A stretch of DNA of 64,000 nucleotides from NCBI GenBank assembly GCA_949317995.1, contig OX439036.1, positions 23,720,854 through 23,784,853 of the forward strand, written 5' to 3'. How positions within the stretch are numbered: position 1 is the first letter of the stretch; each line of letters opens with the position of its first letter. The position numbers and the translations under genes were made by a program. Below, piece after piece: positions 49,461 through 60,489 of the stretch. The notes beneath the pieces were generated by a model. It saw only the letters and a list, made by a program, of their open reading frames with translations, did not search any database and was not told the origin of the DNA. The stretch comes from Acholoe squamosa (taxonomy: Eukaryota > Annelida > Polychaeta > Phyllodocida > Polynoidae).

Positions 49461-52085
49461 ATGGCTGAGGAATCCGTAGCTGCAGCCAAGCTATCCGGTG
49501 ACCCGGATAAGCTGACTCCATCCGTAGAAGCTTTTCCGGAAGCTTTGTCACCTGTTACACAGGAAGAGAGCGAGATGATGGACGTGGAGGAACCCACGGA
49601 TCGCTCGTTCGAGGAGAAGCTGGCCTCATTCTCGCTGAATGAGCCAGAGAAAATGCTGTCTCCACTCCCACCCGAGGGATCCGGAGGGGCTACGAGTGCT
49701 GAACCCGCAGCGACTGGGTCAGAGACCGCACAGGTCGACGGACCGAAGGACCAGTGGAAGCCAGCAGTGGCTGACCCGTTCCCGATAGAATACGATGGTC
49801 GGTACCTGTATGTCCACCCGGAACTACAGGCACAAGTGACCTATGCTGACGGTACACCAGTTAGGTTGGACCCGAAGGTGAGAATAGCTGTCGAGGGCAT
49901 CATGGTTCCCGAACAGCTGGATAGGACGCCTCCCGAATGGCTCCGAGACTGGCCGTGGTTCCAAAGGGGACTCATGGTGGACGCTGCTTTCCGCGAAGCA
50001 GTGTATGAAGCCAACAGAGCTTTCCTGCTCGGAGCGTATCCGAAGCCGGATAAGACCCTGTGGAACGTCAAACAGACGAACATTGATTGGGTAGGCTGCG
50101 TCTCGGAACCCGAGGGGCAGACTTACCCACGTCCTTGTGCCACCCGGCCCCAGTACCGGACCACGAAGGAGTTTCGTGAAGCCGCTGCCAACTTTGAACA
50201 GTGGGACGACGGTTATTACATAACCGAGCAGGAGTTAGTGGATGTCCAAACTAATTCCCTAACCGGCATGGACCGAGGTGCAGCCCTTCGGACGGTTCTC
50301 GTCCGTCGTATGACTGCAGAACAGGAGGCCCAGGAAAAGGCTAAGAGGGAAGCGGAAGTACCCGCACCTCCTATCCCCGACCTGAAGCTTGCCACCCGAA
50401 GCACAGCCGGTTCTGCATCAGCCACCGGCAGTACTACCACCCCAGTAGAAGCCTCGACCTCCAGCGCGTCCTGAACCCAGGAACCGGAGGAAGACTGGAA
50501 GGTCAGCAAGAACAGGAGGTCCGCTGCTCGGAAGCTCAAGAATCTTCCGGATTCTGCTAGAGCCGAACCGAAAACTAGCACCTCAGCCACTGGTAGTACT
50601 GCCATGGAGGTTGAGTCCTCGGACGAGGAATCAGTACACGAATCCTCGGTTGAGTATGATGAGAAGGCCACCCCATCAACTCAAACTGAGGCTGAACGAT
50701 GGGCTAACGCCAAATCTGGATTCAAAACCCGGATTCCGACGTGTTTCTCCGACTGTGCCTACGGAGTAAAGAAGGACGGCTCCACCTTATATGCCTGCCC
50801 GGACTCTGTTAACAAAAATAATGAGTCAGACGATGAAGATTGGATGCGTCTTTCGGACGAGGACCCCAATCCGAGCAAGGCCTATCGAAAGATGTGGGTC
50901 ATGCTTAACCACACCGAAGGGTATTACACTTATACCCAGAGGCGAAAGCTGCGTTGGGCTCTTGAGAAGTGGTACGGTGACGACCAGAAGTCCTGTCTCT
51001 TCTCTATCTGCCAGGATGCGAGTGATGTCTCGGTCCGGACCTGGAGTACTCCAGCCCGGTTTCAAAGGCATCTGGTAGAGGCCCACTTCCAACATCACCC
51101 GGTTTACATTTGTGATCCGAGTTTTGGTAAGAAGGGCAAGAAGTGTACTACGAAGGTTCAGTATAACCGACGTAGTGATCTGGCGAGGCACCAGAAGAAA
51201 TGCCACGCAGAAGGTTTAGATGGGGCTCGTAAGTGTATCATGGAGCTTCATCAGGAACTCATGAAGGAGTTAGACAGTTTGAGCGAGGATGCTTGGTCTA
51301 AGATCCGACCAGGGGACCAAGTCCTCTGCGAGGTTCCGAAGACCAAGGATTCGAAACTCCGCGCCAAGATAGTCCTGACTCCTGGAAAGGGTAAGCTGGA
51401 CATGCACGAGTCTCTCTGGCAGAAATGCGAGGAATCCGGCAAGGAGGGAAAGAGAGCTCGTGAAAGGAGCAGAAGGGACCAGAACCGTGGTGGTAACGGT
51501 AATGGTCAGACCACCACTACCAAAGTCAGAGCAGAAGACCGCTCCAGGTCTCCTCTGGCTCATCACCCCCACGAGCAGGTTCAGGGCACTCCCATGTTCA
51601 AGAAACCCGAACCTGCCGGATACGCAGGCGCCGTATCAAAACCTGGGAAAGTTAGCTCCCGCAACTTTCCGTCCTTGACCCAGGGACCTGGACCTGAGAG
51701 CCAGACCTTGGTCGTTGGAAAGGGTGGTGGACTTGTTCCCAAGAAGACCTCAGCACCCGCTGCCGCCGGATCCGCATCCGCTCCAGCCGCCCTCCCAGTT
51801 AACTTCACCCCGGAGCAGTTAAACCTTTATCTGCAGATGGGGTTGAAGCAGAACCAGCCTCCAACCTACTGTATGCCAACAGCAGGCATGTCCGGAAGTC
51901 CCACACCCGGAAGTGGTCCTCAGGCCGTATCGACTCCCCCCAAGGCTGTCGCTACACCAGAGAAACCAAAAGACGCCATTACCATTAAAACCGGTAATGC
52001 GGAAGTTTGGTTTGAGAAGTCTCGCCTTCATTACACCCACTGGGAGAAATGTGTCCGCGAGAAAGCGATACCCTGTTGTGCATGA
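49461..52085 (+). CDS. Extra ORF downstream of integrase, two C2H2-like zinc fingers, unknown family
   Basis: Not recognised. The frame is continuous from 49,461 (first ATG; open from 49,329) to 52,085 apart from one TGA at 50,472-50,474. The N-terminal part is acidic and Ser/Pro-rich (to about 49,760), followed by a compact region with aromatic residues (PFPIEYDGRYLYVHPELQ, WPWFQRGLMVDAAFREAVYE, YITEQEL). After the TGA come a Ser/Glu-rich linker and a YTYTQRRKLRWALEKWYG segment. Next are two zinc-finger-like units: C-x4-C...H-x4-H at 50,994-51,086 and C-x10-C...H-x4-H at 51,111-51,206 (the second with RRSDLARHQKKCH). A basic, low-complexity C-terminal half follows. It sits where an env gene would be, but I see no signal peptide or membrane segment, so it is not an envelope. 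Its codon use and GC content are somewhat higher than gag-pol. The RNA- or DNA-binding role is inferred from the fingers. Confidence 0.7.
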
Positions 52086-52354
52086 AGGAGGTTGCGGATG
52101 CTGAAAAGCAGCGCCTCGAGACCCTCATCCGGGACGATGTAAAGTCCCAGGAGGAAGCAGCCGCAGCTGCCCAAGAAAAGGCAGCTATGGACGTACACGT
52201 CTTGGAGAAACGTGTTAAAGAAGAAATCACCCGGAATACCAACTTGAACACCAAGTTCATGAGGGTATTCGGAGTCGATCTCGACGAGTGGGATGGCACT
52301 CCCGAATCGGCTCTAGCTCTTCTTAAGAAGAAGCATGCGAAGAAATCTACCTAA
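52049..52354 (+). CDS. C-terminal coiled-coil end of the extra ORF, in a shifted frame
   Basis: The last ~95 codons (KEVADAEKQRLETL..., Ala-rich helix, FMRVFGVDLDEWDG, LLKKKHAKK) are in the frame +2 relative to the preceding ORF and overlap its end. The two together read as one protein broken by a small indel between about 52,050 and 52,080. The helix pattern suggests an oligomerisation segment. The stop is TAA at 52,352. Confidence 0.65.
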   Translation: MCPRESDTLLCMKEVADAEKQRLETLIRDDVKSQEEAAAAAQEKAAMDVHVLEKRVKEEITRNTNLNTKFMRVFGVDLDEWDGTPESALALLKKKHAKKST

Positions 52355-53892
52355 GCATGCTACGGGTTATTTTCTAAATTTTTTTCTTCTCCACTAATAA
52401 CCAGATTTAGTCTTTGTGGAACCCTACAGGTCTGCGAATGTCTTTTATTAGTATATGAACACCTGTTCTTTGTGTTCCGGGTTCCTTTTATGACCAGCTT
52501 ATTGTATGATTCAGGCCGTATAATTTTTATTATACCCTGAATAGCCTATTCGGATTCAGAACTACACTTATAAAAAATCCGATAGTAGACTTGCTGCTGT
52601 CAGACGTATCCGGATGCTGGTTCCAGACTTCTGCTGCTATCTGTGCTAACCACTATACTAGGATGGACTTTACGATTCTGTGTTACCTCTACATTTCACC
52701 TATACTCCCGAATGGACTAATACTACATATTACTACTACTTCCGGACCTGCCTATATTGGACTTTTCACTTATGTCAACAATACTTAAATGGATTACGCT
52801 ACTACACTGTTGACAAAACCGGATCTACACTCTACTTCTACTCTACACCATTCGGATATACTTATGAACTATAGCACTTCCAGAGGATTGTGGGTAGCTG
52901 CCCCAAATTCATCTACCGTGTTCACTTTAATAACCAGGAATTATAGACTTTAGCACGTCCATCCCGTGGTTAGCTGACCACACTTACCTTCTAGTATCCG
53001 GAAGACTACAGCAGAAGACTCCAGCAGCATCTACCATTTTTATATTGTACATAATGTCACATATCTATTTTTCTATAATGTCATTTGTATGTGCATATTC
53101 ACACTGTGGTCATAACTTACTATATATTGTGATACGGGTACATACATGTCTATTAGTACGGATCTCGGATTACTGTTCATATTTATAATATAAGATCCGG
53201 TAAACTACACCAGAATGTACATATCATTGTCCTGCGAGGCATATTACATTATAAATATATTAATCTGGTGTTATAAAGGTTATTTGGTACACGGTGATAT
53301 CATATATATTATCATATTCATTACTACACCGTGATTTTTTTTTCTTTTCAAGTGTATAATTTATAACGGTTCTATTCGTACTACTCACGGAATCCTTAAC
53401 GGATTCATATGGTTATATCATACGATGATGATACATGATTATATGTCATTATATGTAGTTACTCTTAAAGTCTTTTTCAAGACTATATAATCGAATGTGG
53501 TATTAAAAACTACAAACGCATATGGATGTTATTATGTGATTTATTTAATATTAACAGTTCCGTTACACATAACTGTTACTATCACATGTATACGAATTAT
53601 GATACTTGTCCTATTACTTATACCGTAAAATGTTGTTCTATGGTATATAAAAAGCTAATTAACAGTTTCGATACATACAACTGTTATTCATTCAAGTAAT
53701 TCGTATCATATTCCAACATCCAATTTGTTATTATGTAACTACATACACTATCAAATATATGTAAATGACATTCGAATCATACTTAACTTGGTGTTAATGT
53801 TATATCTATGGTTGTACCTCTGTTACTAAGGGTTTAGACATATAGAAATGTTATCCCAGTAATATTACTATAACTATAACACCCTCCTAAAT
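52355..53892 (+). other. Non-coding 3' region of the retrotransposon
   Basis: About 1.5 kb of AT-rich sequence with only short frames, unlike the GC-richer extra ORF. It ends at the polypurine tract. Short direct words such as CATATTCATTACTAC and TTATATGTCATTATATG recur, but no clear tandem repeat is seen. Confidence 0.6.
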
Positions 53893-53906
53893 GTCTGGGG
53901 GAGTGG
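53893..53906 (+). promoter_or_regulatory. Polypurine tract
   Basis: GTCTGGGGGAGTGG directly precedes the 3' LTR. A G/A-rich run at this position primes plus-strand synthesis in LTR elements. It is shorter and less pure than usual. Confidence 0.6.
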
Positions 53907-54282
53907 TGTAGAGGTACATAACATATAAACCATAGCGTTGGGTACCGTCTGACGTGGCGGGTGAGTCGAGTCGTCGGACGTTCCTCAGGTTCCGGATAGG
54001 TGGCAGCACCGATCTGGGTCTGTGGGGACATCTGACGACGAACACCTGGGTCCTTATATAAAGCCCAGGGCTCAGCCGCTACGTCAGAGGCCCTTCTGGC
54101 CTCCGAAGCATGTAGAACACCATTGATAATTATTAGCTGCCCCCTCCATACTATCGGGTAGCCGTGAGTGTGCATTCGTAATAAAATCTATCCGTTGGCA
54201 TACACTTGAAACACCGTCTTACTCTTTCTTTCCGAATCGTAAGACCCGAACCCCCAGGTCCGTAAGGCCACAACCCCTTACA
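53907..54282 (+). repeat. 3' LTR (376 bp)
   Basis: Same length as the 5' LTR and identical except for one C-to-T at a CpG (GATCTGGG at about 54,012). TATATAAA at 54,055 and AATAAAA at 54,180 are preserved. Confidence 0.95.
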
Positions 54283-54574
54283 CTAGCCATCAGAGATTTT
54301 TGTTGACCTCCAAAAACAGGCGCATTCAGTATAGTGTTCAAATGCGGCCTGAAATGACTATGGCCTGAAGATTTTTGTTTCATTGAGAGTATTAGCTTAA
54401 TGAATGAAACGATCATGTCTTCTCCTAGTTTCAATGAGAGAAGTTTCTTTTAAACTTATGAATTAACCCTCAGATTCAGGAAAAGCACATCAGATATCTC
54501 CTGCAGGTGAGGTCACAGGTAAGATCAGTAAGACTATCTTTGGGCTTAAACTGTTCAATATTATGGTCTGTAGA
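54283..54574 (+). repeat. Segmental duplication copy A, right part
   Basis: Continues the alignment with copy B (63,680-63,979) after the LTR element: AGCCATCAGAGATTTTTG, GTTCAAATGCGGCCTGAAATGACTATGG and CAGGTGAGGTCAC match. The alignment stops where copy B meets a CCCAGTGGGC element. Confidence 0.85.
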
Positions 54575-56377
54575 ATATGATATCACCTTTTGCTAGTGAT
54601 TTTACTCTTCAATCTATTAATGGTATCAGAGACCTTGCACATTTGTGTCCCGTGATATTGAATTACTACAAAAAATGTGTCTATTTCCCTGATTAAGTCA
54701 TTCCAATTTGGCATATCCATGACTGTTGCCTGCCAGTGGTCAATTTACCTGAAAATCAATACAGTTGGCACCAGGTTCAAACTGAACTTTTGCACCTACA
54801 TGCTAGGAGCTTAGATGAGTTATATAAGGTCCACTGGTTGGAATGTATGTCATGGACTGTGTAGCTTTCAGACAGTTCCATATTGTATGAGGTAGATAAA
54901 TGATAAGACACTGTAGAAATGAGATTAGATTTTCTCTCTGTCTATTTTCTCCAGTATCAAGTTCCAAAGGTATTTGTAAACAGGCAAGGGGAGAGGATAT
55001 CCCCTATTCTCTTCAAAAGGCTATTCCTTCTGATTGCCTTCTTACATTTCTTTTCGCGTTTTTCATTCACTTGCCCACAGATTTATTTTAGATTTTTTTG
55101 GACTTCAAGATGTATATTGTTAATAAATGATAATAATCTCCCCATTCAGAAGTGTGAAAATTGGAACATACATATGATATATCCTGGGAAAGGTAATCTA
55201 AATGCACCCTGGTCCCTTTTACATCTTTTATCACCATGTGATTTTGTCCAAGAATGCATTTTGCCTTGTTGTCTAATGTAATGTGTGAGGGATTGTATGG
55301 CTAAAATGAGAGTCCCATGGTGACCATGTATACAGTGTCAGGTTACAATATTACAAAGTAGGTTCAGTACCTTTCACCCCCAAGTTCAGTACTCGTTCAC
55401 CTTGCTGACCTGCCCTGGAGGATCGTGCAGAACATGAACTCAGGGCAGGTAAGAGGAATACCAAATTGACAAGGAGTCCATACCAATGGGACACCTTCAA
55501 TTTCAATTCAATTTAATTTAAGTGTTTATTATACTGAACATTATTTTCTGTAAACAAATATAGTTATCAATAATGCGCTCAGTGTGAGGACACTATCCAA
55601 CAGGAATATATTGATCAATAGAGGGGGAGGGGCATCGGAATGGAACTTAAATAGGTCTAACCTCCAATTGTATGATAATCAGAGATAATGTGAGTCCAAA
55701 GTATATACTTCAAATAAGGAGACACCTTATGATACCTTTTTCAGAAAATCTTGAGGAATATTATCTGTACGCCTTATTATAGACAACTGCTTTTGGCCAG
55801 AGACGAAATGGCATAACCAAACTGTTCATGGTGTCTGTGTAAGTAGGCAGCCATTCATGAGAGATCTATTATTGGATGGGAACGGCTACTGAGTATCAAT
55901 ATAATCTCCTCCTTTACAATAGGCTAACCATCCCTCTCCCTCCGTACCCGACCCTAACAAAAAAGACCCACAAAGGCTGTCTACACAATTATGTTATTGA
56001 CTTAGCGGACCCTTCCTATAAAAACAATCAAGCAAGAATGTTAAAAAGAATACTATTTGTTTCAGAGCAGCAGAATGTTACTAAGAATTATCTGGTTTGT
56101 GTTCTTTGCTTCCTAATGTAGTAACATCTCTTGCAACTTTGATGTTGTCCAAAATTGCAACAGGGAGTAAATCACAGAGATATCTGAGCCCTAAACCGCC
56201 ATGTGGCATTTGACCTTAAGGGGGGAAAGGCTATTGGGTTGAATATACTGTGTGTGTTTCACTTTTGGCTGTCTGCCATGGATGTGCACCTAGAGACACA
56301 TCACCTATAACACATGACCAATGCAATTGTTGTAGTTTATAAATAGGGGGGACTAAATTGAGCTATTTTAATATTTC
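54575..56377. other. Gene-free stretch
   Basis: No supported gene. The short frames at 54,900-55,281 have no domain. A small inverted pair ACCTGCCCTG / CAGGGCAGGT lies at 55,409-55,450. Confidence 0.4.
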
Positions 56378-56475
56378 TGAAAAATCCAAGATAGCTGCCA
56401 TCAGCCATAGATGTCCTCAAATATGCATTTCCTGACTGAAACATCATATAAAACCACATTCAGATGCAAATGAGC
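56378..56475 (-). repeat. Dispersed repeat with GGCTGATGGCAGCCATCTTGGAT, inverted copy
   Basis: ATCCAAGATAGCTGCCATCAGCCATAGATGTCCTCAAA followed by GCATTTCCTGACTGAAAC and CATATAAAACCAC is the reverse complement of sequence at 58,280-58,365. Confidence 0.75.
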
Positions 56476-58185
56476 ATAGAGTTAATTGATATTTCAGTAC
56501 TCCTCAGTCCACCTCTAAACTCCCTTTAGAAAACCTCACATATCACAGGTCCTGGCTGGGTGTGAGGTCATAAAGGTAGTTGATTAGTTGTAAATGCAGG
56601 TGCACTGAAACAATTAAGGTTTACAAATGGAATATTATCTCCCTAATGCATAATAATAAGTAGCACTATCATGGCTATTGTAAACCATCTAGTATCTCCC
56701 TTGAAAATTCAACAAGTTCATTGTCAGTCAGATATAACTTCATAGGAAAGAAAAATCTTATTGGGCTGGTTCTCTACTTGAATTAATTCTTCTTTTCTTT
56801 AGGCTATGATTCAGTTAATGATCTCTACTTGAACTATGTATTCCTTTCCTTAGGATATGAATTAGTTAATTATGAAGCCTAACACTTAACCATTCTTGGA
56901 GAAATCATTCCATTCACACATACACTGGACACGAAGGCCGCACTAGGTTGTGTCCAGGAGGTACATTTGTATATGCGCCTAGCCATTTTGCCCAATATCC
57001 AAACCTTGTTTGGCAATTGTAGCTACTGCACAAATCTTGTAATGGAGATGTGTCCACCGAATCATTTTAGTGTCCCAACCACAACTACTCAGGAAGTATA
57101 GGTAGTGACATTCATCTATACATCGACTTTGGTTGAATTGAAGTTAAAACTTTTTAGATCTTGATGGAGACAAAACTTCTATGTTAATTCACTCATTAAA
57201 TAAGTGTCATGTGGGAGCATAGTGTTGTGTCTAGACATTCTAATAAAGAATCAACAAGAGTCAGAGAAATGCTGTTTCCCCATGTTATATAACTTAGTAT
57301 GACATAGTACAGTGTGTGTGTGTCTGTATAAGTGGTGACAGGTCTAATTGGTGATGCTACTCTGAACCTACTGAGCACACCCGACACACTGAGCACTGAA
57401 TGCAGGGTATGCTGCTTTATAATTACATGCACTGGCCCTCTGCGATGGATATCCTAAATGTAGATATCCCAAATACATGGTGTCCTGTCCCATCCAACTT
57501 ATACCAATGACATGGAGGTATATCTGGGTGGGAGAGGTAACTTTCATTGAAAAGGGTTATTATAGTAATTGATGGGAATGATTGTTGGTATCTTAAGGTT
57601 CTATATTGTGATGGCTATTTATGACATATAACACTCCGACAATAGCACCAAACAGATAGAAATGATCTATATACAAATTTCTCTTTGCAGTGTCAGTTTA
57701 TTTTCAAAAAAATACTTGGTCTCCACTTCTAGTGTTCTGTATCAAAGGTGAAATGAAACCTGGCAGATCAATATTTCTTTTCTTCTGAATATGTAACAGG
57801 CACCTATATAGCTATGAAACTTTGACGTAGAGATATGGGAGGGATCGAGGATGCAAAGTAGTAACATTGCTACAGTTACCTTTGGGTGAGATTGATGTAC
57901 TAGTCAACAATGGTCAAGCTTGATGGTCTATTCAGGATGAGCTGAAGATATCATAAGCAAATGTCACTTGTCAGTAAGGCATATGTGGGGATATCTATAG
58001 CTTATGGTGGCCAACTACCTATATTCCCCGGCAATTATACAGGGCCTTGGCTCATCTATGTTTTTCTAAGGAGATTTTAATGATGGATTGGAGGTCCTAA
58101 CCCCTACTTCAATAACATCTATGTTCGTTTGATTCCTCTGTACTTGATACAAGTAATTAGAGTAGTTCTCACACGAGCCAATGCC
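56476..58185. other. Gene-free stretch
   Basis: No supported gene or sizeable repeat. A near-duplicate of ~45 bp (TTGAATTAATTCTTCTTTTCTTTAGGCTATGA and CTTGAACTATGTATTCCTTTCCTTAGGATATGA) lies at 56,775-56,870. Confidence 0.4.
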
Positions 58186-58365
58186 TTTGTGAGGAAATCT
58201 ATGGCTGATGGCGGCCATCTTGGATTGTTAAGAGAGTCTAAAATAGGTCTACAAAGTGTATTTCATTTGTATTTTGCACCTCAAAGTGGTTTTATATGGT
58301 GTTTAAGTCAGGAAATGCCTGTTTGAGGACATCTATGGCTGATGGCAGCCATCTTGGATTTTCCA
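58186..58365 (+). repeat. Direct repeat pair GAGGAxATCTATGGCTGATGGCxGCCATCTTGGATT
   Basis: Two copies of a ~36-bp unit at about 58,191 and 58,323, 132 bp apart, with CAAAGTGGTTTTATATGGTGTTTAAGTCAGGAAATG between them. The inverted relative is at 56,378-56,475. Confidence 0.75.
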
Positions 58366-59528
58366 GAAAGGTCATCAGTCAAAATAGCTTCGAAGGGGGT
58401 GACGAAGGGGGTTAGAGTGCTCAAATTCAAAAACGAATGTGTTATACTTGTTTCCCATGATGAGTACAATATTCTAGAATGGGGACTGCCTTTGTAACTT
58501 TGATTTGACGAAATAACCTCCCCCCTAGTATAAAGTTGTATAATAATGATAGCAAAAGAAGACAAAGGCTACATAATGTTAGTCCCATTTGCACTGCTTC
58601 AGCTGTGAACAAATTTTGTTTAACAAATAGCACATAGATCGAAGTATTAACCAACGTGAATGGACAATAACAAGCTTTGTAAGGACTTGCTGTAGGGCTT
58701 AAATGAGAGGCACAGAGAACCCCTAATTATAATTGCACTATCAGTGAAACCCATCATGAAGTGAATATGGTGCATCATCTTTAGATAAGATTAGAATACA
58801 TTTAATCATCCTTAGAAGTGGCGTTCACCCATGTACAATTGGCCTTAAAGCAGAAGATAGTGCAATAAAACCAGCCAAGGTATATGAACAATAAATGAAA
58901 TGAACTAAATGAATGTAATAAGGACTCATTTTCAGTTTATGCATAATTATGTGTATTGAAGAAGATGGAATATCAAGTTCATTTATTCAGTAAGATGAGT
59001 ATCTTTGAGGTTAAGTGCTGTGCTTCATCTCATGCTGATGGATTCATTTATCTGAAGATGGCCTTTACGTTTTACTCCATGAAAGGGTGGTCATTTAGCT
59101 AAAAATAAGGGGCTTTAAGAAATAACCTCCAGTTCATTATCTGGTGCTTCTCCCAGGTGGTGGCTGCCAAATCTTTTTTTTTTTATTTTTTTTATTTTAA
59201 AGAATTTTGTCTCATTTATTCATACTTTAAAGAAATTTCTCACTACTTTTTGATGATTTTTCCTGTATTCTTTTCGTGTTCTTCTCTTATCTCACAGCTG
59301 TCATTTCTCATCAATATTTTACAATGAAAACAAAGAATTCGATAGATCCATTGACATTTGCCCTAACATTTCCTATATAAATGTAAAAAAAGAAAAAGAA
59401 GAAATCCGACCTACCGACCCTGGAAACACACCTTTATTGTTTTGGGCCTTGGTGTAAAGTTGGATGGATGGTAGTTCTGTATACAGTTAAGGTATCTTCT
59501 ATTCATTTGTCGACATGCACACGCACAG
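58366..59528. other. Gene-free stretch
   Basis: No supported feature. A T-rich block at 59,173-59,220 is low complexity only. Confidence 0.4.
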
Positions 59529-59529
59529 G

Positions 59530-59589
<60 letters not shown>
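59529..59589 (+). repeat. (AT)n microsatellite
   Basis: About thirty TA/AT dinucleotides with a single phase break near the right end. Confidence 0.95.
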
Positions 59590-59590
<1 letters not shown>

Positions 59591-59711
59591 GGATGGGAAT
59601 GATCACTGTCACGTATTTCAATTGGGCATTGCATGTAGAAGTGAACTGACATTGGCATGACACTGATAAATGAGTAGTCGAAAAGCCACCAGACCTTATT
59701 TCTTCATCACC

Positions 59712-59746
59712 TGAGTTATAAGTTGATAATATCAACTTATAACTCA
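59712..59746. repeat. Perfect palindrome, 17-bp arms, 1-nt centre
   Basis: TGAGTTATAAGTTGATA, a single A, then the exact reverse complement. It is nearly loopless, so extrusion as a cruciform would be favourable. Confidence 0.85.
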
Positions 59747-60489
59747 CGGGATATTATACCTGTGATGTAAAAGGTATGACTATAGCCAGCCAATGAACAA
59801 TGGTCCCTTCTATCGACTGTAGCTTTATCTTCGACAGAACTATGTCCAATTTCGTTGGTCATAAAACCTGTTTTATTTGAGCAATTTCCATCTAGAGGTC
59901 AGCTTTTATTCTGAACTTTTGGACAAACATGGGCTCTATCACTGGCTTGTAAAAGATATAACTAATTGGAGAGGCCATAAACGCTTAAATGAAGAAATGA
60001 AGATGTATAACCGTAATATTAGTATCATTTGTTAAGAGCACACAAGAAATATGTGTATCGATATTTACCAAGTGCCTAGCTAATTTATCCAAGGCTCTAC
60101 ACATTAAAAAAAGTTGATCCTTAAAATGCACAGAGAATGTGAAATACCACAATGACTGACAAATCAGCAGGAGGCCATTGCGAAAAAGATTGGGAATTGG
60201 TTCTGTGGCAGGTGCTATTCCCAAAACGGACCTGACTGACCCGAGGGAATCAATTCCCTGTTGGTTTGCCAACAGATAATTGGTCATAGAAGTGGTTTAG
60301 GAGTGGTCAGGAGTTGGTGCATGCTTGATTAAGAACCAAATCCTGGCCAGTTCCTTCCTCCAATTTCCTGGCCTATCTACTATGGGAAACATTCAGGTGG
60401 AACCAATCATTGAACCAGTTTGCCGAACCTTTTGCAATGCAGTCTAATTCAGAAAAAAAATCAGAGTTTTTGTATTTTTGTTTTTTAAA
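59747..60489. other. Gene-free stretch
   Basis: No supported feature between the palindrome and the start of duplication copy B. Confidence 0.35.

Larger units (their letters stand above)
41020..54286 (+). mobile_element. Ty3/gypsy-type LTR retrotransposon, 13,259 bp, with CTAG target duplication
   Basis: The element runs from TG at 41,024 to CA at 54,282 with CTAG at 41,020-41,023 and 54,283-54,286. The order is LTR, primer site, Gag, protease, RT, RNase H, integrase, an extra reading frame, 1.5 kb non-coding, purine tract, LTR. RT-before-integrase is the Ty3/gypsy order. Copy B of the surrounding duplication has a single CTAG at 63,680-63,683, the empty site. The coding region carries several breaks (see parts), so this copy is not autonomous. 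The size is large for the family, whose members are commonly 5-8 kb. Confidence 0.95.

Noticed and set aside
49461-52354. Envelope gene of an endogenous retrovirus-like element
   Set aside because: No signal peptide, membrane-spanning segment or furin-like site visible; zinc-finger and coiled-coil features fit a nucleic-acid-binding protein better.
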